Positions 9,366 to 19,355 of a stretch of 22,573 nucleotides of DNA are shown here, one piece after another (position 1 is the first letter of the stretch; each line of letters begins with the position of its first letter). The notes under the pieces are model-generated. The model saw only the letters and a list, made by a program, of their open reading frames with translations. It did no database searches and had not been told where the DNA came from. The stretch is from Chara braunii (lineage: Eukaryota > Streptophyta > Charophyceae > Charales > Characeae). Made by a program: the position numbers and the translations under genes. Location of the stretch: contig BFEA01000001.1 of assembly GCA_003427395.1 (NCBI GenBank), positions 8,652,140-8,674,712 of the forward strand, given 5' to 3'.

Positions 9366-9852
9366 ATTATCATCACCATATTCATCCATCTTGCACATCA
9401 TACAAATTCTTCCCTCTCTCACATGTACGCGTGGCCTTGGATAAGTTACCTCAGACCGTGAAATTTTTAGATTGACGGTGAAGCCTGGATAAGGACTGGC
9501 TCCCCGCGATACTCCATTGTGAAGTCTGGGGAGGGGTTGGGTCTTCGAGGTCGACTGGTAAGGCTGCCTTCATCATATATGACCACAAGGACATGAACTT
9601 CTGGNGCATCATANGTAAGGAGANAAGAGGTGATTATCCCCAGGCTACAATTGTGAGGTAAGACTATACTAACTCAGCCTGGACACTGCATCTCCTATAA
9701 CCTCTCCCTGGTTTTACGCTTTGTCATCCCCCCTCGACACTGGTATTCCAACCAACAATTTATGCTTCCATATGTCCACTAAAAGCACTAATTTATTATT
9801 AATCATAAATTGGTGGGCCAATTACTGACTAATTACCGAAAAGCACATCACA
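9366..9852 (+). other. 5' UTR of element B
   Basis: About 490 bp between the target duplication and the first ATG of ORF1. No coding potential is seen. Internal promoters are expected in LINE 5' UTRs, but I recognise no specific element. Ambiguous bases at 9605, 9614 and 9624 suggest unresolved reads from several similar copies. Confidence 0.6.
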
Positions 9853-12800
9853 ATGAAGTTGGGAGTTAAACGAACGAAGGGGCCTGGCTCTATGTTTTTT
9901 TATCAGGGCGCGATGAGGCACGCACTATTCAAACAAATGGGAGTTCTGTATGCCAGGCCAGGTGAATCAGCTCCTGTTCGTCAACAATGTGGGTCTCCAG
10001 GCAGTACGTGGGGACAAGGAAGAAGCCTTCCTTCTCTGAGAGGGCCTTCCATACCCCTCAAGACACCTGTTACCTCTATGATCACGACAGGATCCATGGG
10101 TCAGCTGGCTTCCCCTCCGGATGGGTCCATCACCTTTCACCCATCTGACTTCCCGCTATTACAATCCACTTCGATAGAAACAAAAGAGTCCGTTACGCCA
10201 GTTGGGCAGGATTTGACAATGGAAGAACAAGATAACGAGATTGTGAAGGAGGATACTGAAAATGAAGACGATCTCATTGGAACCATTGACGAAATATTAA
10301 CAGAAGACGAAAGGATCCAAAAATCATCTCATTCTGATCGTCCAAAAGGTATTTCAGTGGAACAGTCAGTTCCACAAACAGTCCACCAACCCTCATGGGC
10401 ACATAAGGTGAGGGAATCCCTACATGACAAGACTCTGACGATCCAGTGACCTTCAATCGACCCAGCGGGGATGCCTGCTGAAGATCTGAAGGTCCCTCTA
10501 AAGAATCTATCATCAGCAAGAACTTATTTCCTGTCATTGTTCCTTCTTCCTTCCGAGCAATTGGTCATTGATCAGGGTGGTAGGAAGACCCTAATGAAAG
10601 CATACCCGCAAGACAAGTTGCCACAGAGAGATTTAGTTTACACAAAACATGCATCCAACTGGATTTTTTACGATGATGCAGCGTATCGTTCAGTCAATGA
10701 TAAAATTAAATTCATCTACAAGAGATTAGAATCGTTGAAGGATGGTCCAGAAGGGGTGACAAAATTCTTCCTAATTCAGCCAATCACTCCAACCGTATTC
10801 ACTATCCTGTGCCTGTTTGACAAAGATAAAGTGAGAATGGATGCCTGGAAAAAGTTGGTTTGGGATCGTTCGGAGGTGAGGATTTATCCTTGGTTACCTA
10901 AAAAGGTAGGTCCAGAAGAATTGAGGGAGCACATGATGAAGGATTATTACTGGGTCGAACTGAGGCATATCCCCATTGAAATCCAGGCAGCATTCGTTCA
11001 TGACTTTGGTCAACAGTACCGGATTGTAGATTTCATCAATCCATTGCCTTCCTATGTCGCCAAGAGAGACGACTACTTGATGCTAGCGCTTGACCTCCCG
11101 AAGGATCAAGTTTTCTCTCTCAACGACATAGTCCCTTTCAAAATGGGCGGTCGGGTCTTTCAAATTCACACTGCCCACAAGTTCAGGCCATGGTGCTTTA
11201 AATGTAAGGCCTACGGTCATCTTCACACTGACTATGCGTGTTCTCATCATCCCCAACATGCTGTTCACCCGGACGTGCGCCTCAAAAAGGACCCGCAGAG
11301 ACCCAACAGATGGGTACCGGTGGTACCTGAGCATGAAGGATGGGTATATAGGGAAGATGTGAATTTCTCAGGTCAGCAGATGGGTTGGGTATGGGAAGGG
11401 AGGAGCGATGTTCATAAAGCGCCCCGTCCCCCTCCAGAATGGATCCCACCTCAACAGTCACCGACTCAGTCTCACGTCCAACCTAACAAGCAAGCAGTAG
11501 TTACTAAAGCACTAAACTCACGCTTAAAGAAGACTGGAAATAAAGAACACAGCGAGCCGAATATGGGAGGTGAGAGCAGTCAGCACTCGGGAATGGATGG
11601 TAGGAATAACGGAGGAGAGAATGACAATCCTCAGAAACAAAAAGCCGGACCCTCCTCCCCTGCATCACAGCCCGGGGGATTTTCACTGGGTCCTAAAGCA
11701 AAAGACTATGTTCCCAGGAACAACCCACTTTCTGAATGGAGGGAAGTCATAAAGAAAGGATCAGCTGTTCCTGTTCCGGCGAGTAACAACGGAATGATTA
11801 CCAATGGAGAGGCAGAAACGTCCATGACAGATACTGACACAGACCCCATGGAGGTGGACCTTTTCAAGAATGCATTTGAGGCTGTCCCAATGGATATCGA
11901 AACCCTCCACTCCTGTGTTCCTCCTCCGTTGTTAAATCCCGCTGCAGGTGATAACTCTTCGGTAGCAGTGGATTTGAACACAGTAGTATGCAAAATAGTT
12001 GACTGGATTCTATACAATCTAAAAGTACAGCATCCTTCCCTGTCCACAAGTCATTGGCCCCATATCTTCGAAGAGCTGATGATATTGCTGAAGAATAGTG
12101 ACAGCCTGACTTCCTTTTTGGTGCAAGGACCGGCTACAGGTGTAATATGGGAGGACATTAGTACTAAATTACTGTCGATTGTTTCCTCTAGATTCAGGCT
12201 CAAGAACCTGGTAGGACCTCAACACAGCCTAAGTACACATAATCGCTTTCTACCACTGGCCTCAGCCGGAAATGAATCACAAGCCAATGCTGGAATACAG
12301 CAGGTTAAAGGTCACATAGAGCTCCCTGAATCTGTGTCACAAAGTGAGCGGGATGGTAAATCCGAAGTCCTTGCGTCGTGCAATGAACTAGGACCCCCCC
12401 ATCTCAGAATAGAAGAGCCACATGCACCAAGGGATAAACACCAAATACAACAACCCGCACCTCTGGACATAGTGCAGAGTAAGGACGAATGCATTTCCAC
12501 AGACCCTTTATTTGCAAACGAATCTGACCTTTCCCACTCCAGTATGGTAGTATACCAGGTACTAGGGGAGGAACCCAGGAACCTAAAACACTCCCCATCG
12601 AAAATAGGCAGGAACGGAATTATGACTAGATTTAAGGAAATCATTTCCGATCTCACAGGTGAGAAAAAAAAATTGATGCTCAGTCGTCAGCCTCAGCCTA
12701 CGGCCTTGACGAAACTCAGTCATAAACCTTTAGAGTGTGACCCGAGCTCTGAGTCCCCTCGATCAGGCCTCTCATTATCTGTCCAAAGTGAGCAACTGCC

Positions 12801-13883
12801 TCCCTCCCCAGATATAATTCAAGATCCACTCACTGTCTATGATGGGGGGGGAAATGATATTATAAAAACGAATCTACTTGCTCAATCTAAGTATTGTTCC
12901 CATGACAATAATGAGAGGAACACTGATAAGGAAGAAACTAACTTACAGACGGAGATCGACTGTCACCTTGCACGAGGGGTAATCGAACTGATGAATCCAG
13001 ACAATCCAGCTGCTGTGTGTACCAGTCAGATATCTGAATCTGTTGAGTCAGATATATCTGACGACACAAAAGAAATACCTGCACTCACAGACCCACAAAA
13101 TGATCATACGCAAGCGAACCACAACAATGGATTGTATCTGACAGACCCAGAAAATGATCATATGCATCCGAATCCCAACAATGGATTGTATTTGATGGAA
13201 AAGAAACCTGCGATGGATCAGCAGAATCCACAGACAGTGGACCTCACTGAGGACCTTCCATAGTTTCCACAACATAGATGTTGTGACTTGTCTCCCCCTC
13301 ATCCTCTGCCTTTGCCCCCTGAGTCAGAGCTCACTTCGAAAAGGCAGAGGCTAAAACACAGACTATTGAAAGGACAAGGAGTATTACTCCCTGCTAAGAA
13401 TGGAATAGTAGTGTTACCGGTCAGGCGGAAAGACGACGGTTGGGAAGTAGGTTTATCCGTCCCACAAGAATCTTCTCACGGTGAAGTAACCATTATGGGA
13501 ATTACATCCCCCCTCCTCTCTCTCTCCCTGAGGCGGGCCGGGAAGCAAGGGTGCCACTCATTAAGCTCGAAATCAATATGTTTATTAAAAATGCCCTCCC
13601 TACCGCAAGTATAGCGACACTATTCATAACTGGGGGAGAGCAACGTCTGGCCGAATGGGATGTATTCCTTAAATACGATCCAGGGAAGAAAAACAACCTG
13701 AAATGGCTTAATCAGAACCTTTTGATGGAATTGCAACTTATGAAGATCAAAGCCAGCAGCTTTTGGTCGGAAACAGATGTGGGCACCTTACTGGTACGTT
13801 TCCTGAGCCAACAAGTTTTAGCATCAGGGGGCCTACTGGATGTAGGACAGTGGACTGCTCTACAAAATGACGTCAATATATAA
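9853..13883 (+). pseudogene. Element B ORF1, very long RNA-binding/chaperone-type protein, disrupted
   Basis: Frame 1 runs from the ATG at 9853 to 13614 with in-frame TGA at 10447-10449 and TAG at 13261-13263; a frameshift near 13545 then moves to the frame ending at TAA 13881-13883. The longest uninterrupted piece (10471-13263) is 930 codons. Regions: an acidic N-terminal part; a folded-looking domain at about 10480-11190 that may match the plant DUF4283 type; a zinc-knuckle-like CFKCKAYGHLHTDYAC at about 11194-11241; a long polar disordered stretch; an in-frame 18-residue duplication; and a C-terminal domain (about 13370-13883) resembling the end of element A ORF1. ORF1 proteins of this type bind the LINE RNA. 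The stop at 13261 may be the true end in some copies. Confidence 0.75.
13087..13194 (+). repeat. In-frame 54-bp tandem duplication in element B ORF1
   Basis: Units 13087-13140 and 13141-13194 encode 18-residue repeats ending NNGLY, each with a TDPxNDH core. The length is a multiple of three, so the frame is kept. It lies in the disordered region of ORF1. Confidence 0.9.
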
Positions 13884-16800
13884 ATGTCATAACCATATGG
13901 ATTGTTGATTCCGTAGATAGTTTCCTGCTTTTTTAAATGGATAAGATGGATAAGAAGCATATGATTGACGACCTATATAATAGGGATAAACTGTGGAAAT
14001 CCACTAAAAGACAAGCAGATCTAGACCTTAGATCATTAAATGCGAATGGCTTGGCTTCTGCGAAATTTGAAAAAAGGCAAGCTATCTACAACCAGCTCAA
14101 GGGTATAGGAGGAAAAGATTGGCCTGACATCATTTGCATTCATGAAACGCATCTTATGGACACAGCCTCCCATAATTATTATCATAAACAAATCTGGCCA
14201 CATACGGTCTTCCGGGCACACACTCCCCGACCTGGTAGCGCAGGAGTAGCAATTTGGATTCCACCGGACTCTAAACTGGACCCGGTTTACTGGGAAGTGG
14301 ATAGAGAAGAAGGGAAATGGGCATACATCCTGACGATGTTAGACCTTGAGATTGTAATAGTCCTAAGTGTCTACGCGCCGAACGAAGTAGGAAATCGTCA
14401 ACGTTTCTTTGAATCTCTAATCCCTAAACTCCCTGTAGGCATCTGAATCATCATCGCTGAAGATTTTAACGCTGCTCCTGACCGTTCATTGGATCGATGG
14501 CGTATTCCGGACCCTTGCCCAGACTATATAGCAGCAGATGAAACTATGATGGCTAACCTCACCCAGTCCTTTAACCTGTTCGATTCATTTAGAAGATTAA
14601 ACCCTACTCTTCGTACCTTCTCTTGTTTCACGAAAACTCAGACTAAAACATGGACGAAATCAAGGATTGATCTGATCCTCCTTTCTGAAGATTTAGCAGG
14701 TGCAGTACAAATAGCCGAAATATTCCCCAAAAACCCCCAAACTGGTTTGGATCACGCTTTGTGCACAGTCCTACTGACTTTTTAAAAAAAAACAGACCAA
14801 GATAGAGGTTATTACAAACTCAATACCTCCCTTCTTAAACTAGAAAGATTCAAAATCTATCTCAAAGATGTTTGGGATTATTGGCGCCAACAAAAATCTC
14901 TCATCGACGATAACATAACTTGGTTCAACAACGGTCTGCTCTTCTTAGGCCGTAAATGCAATGAATACTCTAAGATTCTAGCAGCTTAACGTCATTCCAA
15001 TGAATCGAGGATCTATCAACGCATTCAGGAACTTCAGTCACAGGATCCTTCCCTGAACGACGATGAGGATATGGAGTCAGTTGGCCAAGAAATTCATAAG
15101 CTAGAGGATCACCTCCTTTCCCTCATGGAATATAGATGGCATGGAGCCCGTATTAGAGGGAAGCTTCGGCAGATTGCCACGGAGGGAGGTATGGATGCCA
15201 GGTTTTTTGTTATGGCTAAGGTTAGGTCAGGAAGGACAGTAATTGAAGCCCTGACTCATCCTCTAAGTCTAAATAAGAAACTAGCAACTACAACGGCAAA
15301 ATGTACCAAAATTGCGAGAGACTTTTTCAAGTCCCTCTTCCTTTCAAAAACAGCTTCCTCTTCTATTGACCAACGTATCAAGGATATTGATGACTTTTAA
15401 AAACCTTTAAGTAAATCACTTTCTGATCCCCAACGAGATATGCTAGAAACTCCACTAACAAAAGATGAGATATGGACAACTCTGATGCTTATGGAAGAAG
15501 AGAAAACCCCAGGCATAGATGGTTTACCAAAGAAATTTTGAGAATCTCTTTGAGAATTCATCGCTCAAGATTTAATAGAATTTTATCAAGAAGTTTGGAA
15601 CTCTGGTCGATTAGGAGAAATAGTGGGATAAGGGGTTCCAACACTCCTATACAAAAAAGGTAATAAATGTAATATCCGCAATTATCGTCCCATCACCCTC
15701 CTCTTAGTTGTGTATAAACTTATCTCCAAAGCCCTTACTATTCGTCTTAATAAATATATAGCAGATATAATTCATCCAGCCCAGACTGGTTTTATTCAAG
15801 GAAGGAATATTCAGGATAATATTCTCTTAATGAATGAATTGGTCAGGCTTTCTCGTCAAACTAAGCATAATGCTGCCTTCATCTTTATAGATTTTGAGAA
15901 AGCCTACGACCATGTGGATTGACTTTTTCTGGTTTTGACAAGTTCAATTTTGGACCAAATTTAGAAAGTGGATTAAAATTCTTCATGAGAATGCATCTAC
16001 AAAAGTAATGGTCAATGGAAATGTAGTTGCTCCCATAATGCTAGAAAGGTCAGTTAGACAAGGAGATCGCATTGCCCCGCTACTCTTTGTGATCATCATG
16101 GAAGCCCTGACAGCTAACATTCGCCACCATAAAGATATTAAGCGCATTCAAGTCACATCCATTCCAGAGGATGTCATTCTGGTATTTCTCTCTTCGCGGA
16201 TGATCTGTTCCTTATGGTTGATGCCTCTCACGAAAATCTGGAGGCTATTAAGAGAACGATGGATGTATTCTGCAAACTATCGGATATGAGGGTTAATTGG
16301 GGAAATAAGACCCTTAGCTGGTGGATTCATTATCAAGGAGTACGGCCTCCAGAGCAACCGAGGATCAAATGGTTGCCGCTCGATACGCCAATTAGAGTTC
16401 TCGGGATTTCACTCTCAGCGCTTGGCAAACCAGCTTCCAATAGTGAAGGAACTCTCAAACATGCTCTCTCAAAGCTAGAATTATGGAAGGATAAACACAC
16501 CTCATTGATAGGTCGAACACTAGCAATCAACAACGTGGTCCTCGCCTCTATTTGGTACAAATCTGCGATTTGGGCTCTTGATCACTTATCTATTAAAACC
16601 CTACAATGACAACTGGTAGCACATCTTTGGAGAGGTAGTTATGAATCCAAAAATGTAATTAGTAGAGTGGCTTGGCAATCATTAATCCAACCTAGAACCA
16701 AAGGTGGCCTCGACATAATCGATCCCACTTTTCAAGCAAAGGCATTGTCAATCCAATGGTTAAAACGCCAACTATTCGGTCCTCAAACTCCTTGAAAAAG

Positions 16801-17338
16801 TCTAGCGTGTGAACAAATTAGGCGTCTCGCTCCAATCACCACAGAAGAGGTTGATCCCCTAATGTGGCTGAAAAATCGCGATTGGTCAATTCCAAGGGCA
16901 ACCTCACCAGAGTCCCAAGGATTGGACCTCTCTGACCGACAGGCAACAAGGAATGACATGTCTAGAGATCCTTTCTGGATTGATCTGCTCAAGACTTGGA
17001 GGAAGCTTCCCATCACTGACAAAGTCATGCCAGAGAGATGGGAAGAGGTATGCCAACAACCACTTTTCAATAATAAACTCATCAGAGACTCCAATTGATG
17101 CACCTTACACTGTATGGACTCCCCATGGAAAAGCTGGATTAAAAGAGGAATTACGCGCATCAGGGACATTTGGAGTACGGAAAACCAAGATTGGATCGAC
17201 TTATCGACCCTCAATGATAAGTTAAAATACTGTCATCACCAAAAGGAATCATTGAAATTTATAATTGATATAATCCCTTTAGATTGGGTTAGAATCTTGA
17301 GAAAAGGTCCTACCCTGATTCTAAATGATTGGGTCTCC

Positions 17339-17535
17339 GTTCATGATCATCCTGGTGTGGTAGGAAAGATTAAAGAAGTTCAACCTAACAAGGATGTGTT
17401 TATGTCAATCTATGAAGTAGGAGAGGATGAGTATCTTACACCCAGTCCACTTCAAAGTACGGGTTCATTCCAAAAAGACAGACTGTTCAGGATTAGGATC
17501 CTAATGATCCAAGACAAGTGGCTGACATATAAACC
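17339..17535 (+). repeat. 197-bp sequence duplicated around the adapter, left copy
   Basis: Aligns to 17574-17770 without gaps with 4 differences, all transitions. It lies inside ORF2 of element B and almost certainly comes from joining mate-pair reads of two closely related copies or alleles. Confidence 0.92.
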
Positions 17536-17573
17536 CTGTCTCTTATACACATCTAGATGTGTATAAGAGACAG
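17536..17573. other. Nextera mate-pair junction adapter (assembly artefact)
   Basis: The same 38-bp palindrome as at 5757-5794: the 19-bp Tn5 mosaic end and its reverse complement. With the 197-bp flanking duplication it adds 235 bp (3n+1), producing a false frameshift in ORF2 of element B and the false peptide CLLYTSRCV. Confidence 0.97.
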
Positions 17574-17770
17574 GTTCATGATTATCCTGGTGTGGTAGGA
17601 AAGGTTAAAGAAGTTCAACCTAACAAGGATGTGTTTATGTCAATCTATGAAGTAGGAGAGGATGAGTATCTTACACCCAGTCCACTTCAAAGTACGGGTC
17701 CATTCCAAAAAGACAGACTGTTCAGGATTAGGATCCTAATGATCCAAGACAAGTGGCTGGCATATAAACC
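17574..17770 (+). repeat. 197-bp sequence duplicated around the adapter, right copy
   Basis: Second copy of 17339-17535. The ORF2 reading continues naturally from this copy into the C-terminal finger region, so this is the copy to keep when repairing the assembly. Confidence 0.92.
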
Positions 17771-18936
17771 TGAGACCCCTATTTCTCACCTCCCACTGGA
17801 TCCTGTTAGCTGGACTTGGTCATCCAAGACATATTCTGGTCGTTCTCACACCATAGCTCTTCACACGATATCAGTTAAATCTACATATAGGATGCTGCGC
17901 CCCAAAATTAATTTAAAAGAAAAAATTGAAGAGCGATGGATGAGACACTTAAATGTAAATAAAGAGGAATTCCGCTCAGTCAGATGGTTTCATTTCATCA
18001 AATCCAAACCAGCCAAAATATCCTCCCTCCAATGGCAGACCACTCACCGTTGCTTGCCCACCAATGATTGGATCATCGATAGAACTACCCTTGAACAAAG
18101 AGGAATAGCCTTTCCTTGGTGTAAGTTCTGTAAATCTGCCTTTCCATCCAAGCTGATTCCGGAAACAATAGAACATATATTCTTACAGTGCCCAGGGGCG
18201 GTTTGGTTATGGCGNTGGTGGGATAGAATNTGGAACCAGACTGAAACCTCCCTACCATGGCCGTGGTGCTGGAAAGCCCTTCTCCTAGAAGCCTGGACAC
18301 CATCATGTGAAGACAGCTTCACAACAAACCTCTTCACTATTGGGAGAAGAGCTCTTATCTGGGCTATATGGTCTCATANATGCACATTTGATATGGAAGA
18401 TGTACGGCTTGATGGGCCTGAATTCACAGATTCTATCAAACAACAAGTTCAACTTGAAATTATCTCGAGATGGGAAACATTAAAAGAAAAAANTAGATTC
18501 TTAACAAATGAAAAAGAAATCAAACAACACATCCAATCATTCAATCTAAACTGGCTTGGAGGGGAACAAGGTGGTAAAATTGGGCAGGCTAAATGGAATG
18601 GAGTATGTGAGGATACTAAAGGAAAACCTCCAAGAAATTACCTTCTATTTTTTAATGACTGGGAGCAACATAGATCCCGCCATCCCGCTTACACCATGTT
18701 CTGAGTTCCCTGACCCCTTCCCCCCATCGTCCTTGGCTCTTGTTCCAGTCTCATGGTATGGGCGTGAGTGAACTTCGGTAACCCAACTTCATTTTATCTG
18801 GGGTTCCCAGCCATAACCATAGTGTAACAGAGGGGTGCGTAATTGTATTTGGAGAATAGTCATGTCTGGCACCCGCTCTGGGTGAAGAGACACAACTGAG
18901 TCCTAGTACCTGCTCATTTAGTTGGTTTAAAGGGAC

Positions 18937-18955
18937 GCTGGACCCGGTTTCCAGT
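18937..18955 (+). promoter_or_regulatory. Conserved 3'-UTR hairpin of element B, copy 1
   Basis: gctggacccggtttccagt folds as a 6-bp stem GCTGGA/TCCAGT (outer pair a G-U wobble) with loop CCCGGTT, preceded by agggac. It differs from the element A hairpin by one base. Confidence 0.7.
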
Positions 18956-19216
18956 AAGTGCATTGTTGATGATGTTAAGGGACCCGGTTTTCCAGAAGGA
19001 GCAATGGCTCCCAGTCACAACCATAGTGAAAGAGATGGGAGTTTAATAGTGCTAGGAGAACAGTCATTCCTGGCGCCTGATCTGGGTGAAGAGGCACAAT
19101 TGACTCCCAATACTCCCGGACTCTTCAACTGATTCCTAGTATTTGGTTAATTTGTTCAAAAAAGTATCATAGAATCAGCAGATGTGCATCATCATCAATA
19201 TCATCATATGAGGGAC

Positions 19217-19235
19217 GCTGAGCCCGATTCTCAGC
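19217..19235 (+). promoter_or_regulatory. Conserved 3'-UTR hairpin of element B, copy 2 (near the tail)
   Basis: gctgagcccgattctcagc folds as a perfect 6-bp stem GCTGAG/CTCAGC with loop CCCGATT, preceded by agggac. Relative to the other two hairpins, two stem pairs changed on both sides. It lies about 90 nt before the A-rich tail, close to the position of the hairpin in element A. Confidence 0.75.
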
Positions 19236-19345
19236 ATTTTCGGTTTGGTCACTCCGGGTAGACTGTGAGGACCCCAGCCTCAATCTTCTTATTGGTAATA
19301 TCAGCCTTGGGCACTGGGCCCAATTTAAAAAAGAAAAAGAAAAAA

Positions 19346-19355
19346 AAAGGACGCC
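19346..19355 (+). repeat. Target-site duplication of element B, right copy
   Basis: aaaggacgcc, identical to 9356-9365. The first three A residues merge with the tail, so the exact boundary is ambiguous by a few bases; ggacgcc is the unambiguous core. Confidence 0.85.

Larger units (their letters stand above)
13937..18704 (+). pseudogene. Element B ORF2: AP-endonuclease, reverse transcriptase, zf-RVT-like finger; disrupted
   Basis: Starts at ATG 13937, 53 nt after the ORF1 end. The endonuclease (about 14020-14785) shows SLNANGL, HETHL, SVYAPNE, EDFNAAPD, RIDLIL and LDHA. The reverse transcriptase (about 15440-16600) shows TPGIDG, NYRPITLL, GFIQGRNIQDN, FEKAYDHVD, VRQGDRIAPL and an intact LFADD at 16190-16204. 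The C-terminus (about 17980-18220) has LPTNDW then CKFC...ETIEHIFLQCP. In-frame stops: TGA at 14444, 15539, 15551, 15920, 16607, 16793 and 17096; TAA at 14783, 14987, 15398 and 15629. The frame moves 2 to 3 near 15930-15960 and back near 16175. A further apparent shift at 17536 is caused only by the adapter and duplication. Ns at 18215, 18230, 18379 and 18493. Confidence 0.9.
9366..19345 (+). mobile_element. LINE element B, apparently full length, nested in element A
   Basis: A plus-strand L1-like retrotransposon of 9980 bp, about 235 bp of which is adapter artefact. It has a 5' UTR (9366-9852), a very long decayed ORF1 (9853-13883), ORF2 with endonuclease, reverse transcriptase and zf-RVT-like finger (13937-18704), a 3' UTR of about 620 bp with a duplicated terminal module, and an A-rich tail (about 19326-19345). 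It is bounded by a 10-bp target duplication and interrupts the ORF2 of element A. Multiple stops and two natural frameshifts in ORF2 imply it is inactive. At about 9.7 kb it is long for a plant LINE, mainly because of ORF1. Confidence 0.9.
18705..19345 (+). other. 3' UTR and A-rich tail of element B, with tandemly duplicated module
   Basis: Two related modules begin at 18806 and 19010. They share cccag..a.aaccatagtg, ggagaa.agtcat, ctggg tgaagag.cacaa and a hairpin each. Module 2 carries an extra stretch (about 19122-19208) with cat-rich repeats and then the near-terminal block 19254-19281 also found in element A. It ends in aaaaaagaaaaagaaaaaaaa before the target duplication. Module 1 looks like an older copy of the terminal region. 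Confidence 0.8.

Noticed and set aside
13937-18704. A nonstandard code with UGA as tryptophan as the main explanation for the element B stops
   Set aside because: Four TAA stops and two frameshifts exist in the same frame, TGG is common, and the lyase and the element A endonuclease are open without UGA. Decay is simpler; the bias itself is kept as a finding.
19249-19345. C-terminal extension of the endonuclease frame through a poly-Phe run
   Set aside because: This is the A-rich tail and 3' UTR of element B read on the opposite strand; the element A coding sequence stops at the insertion point.
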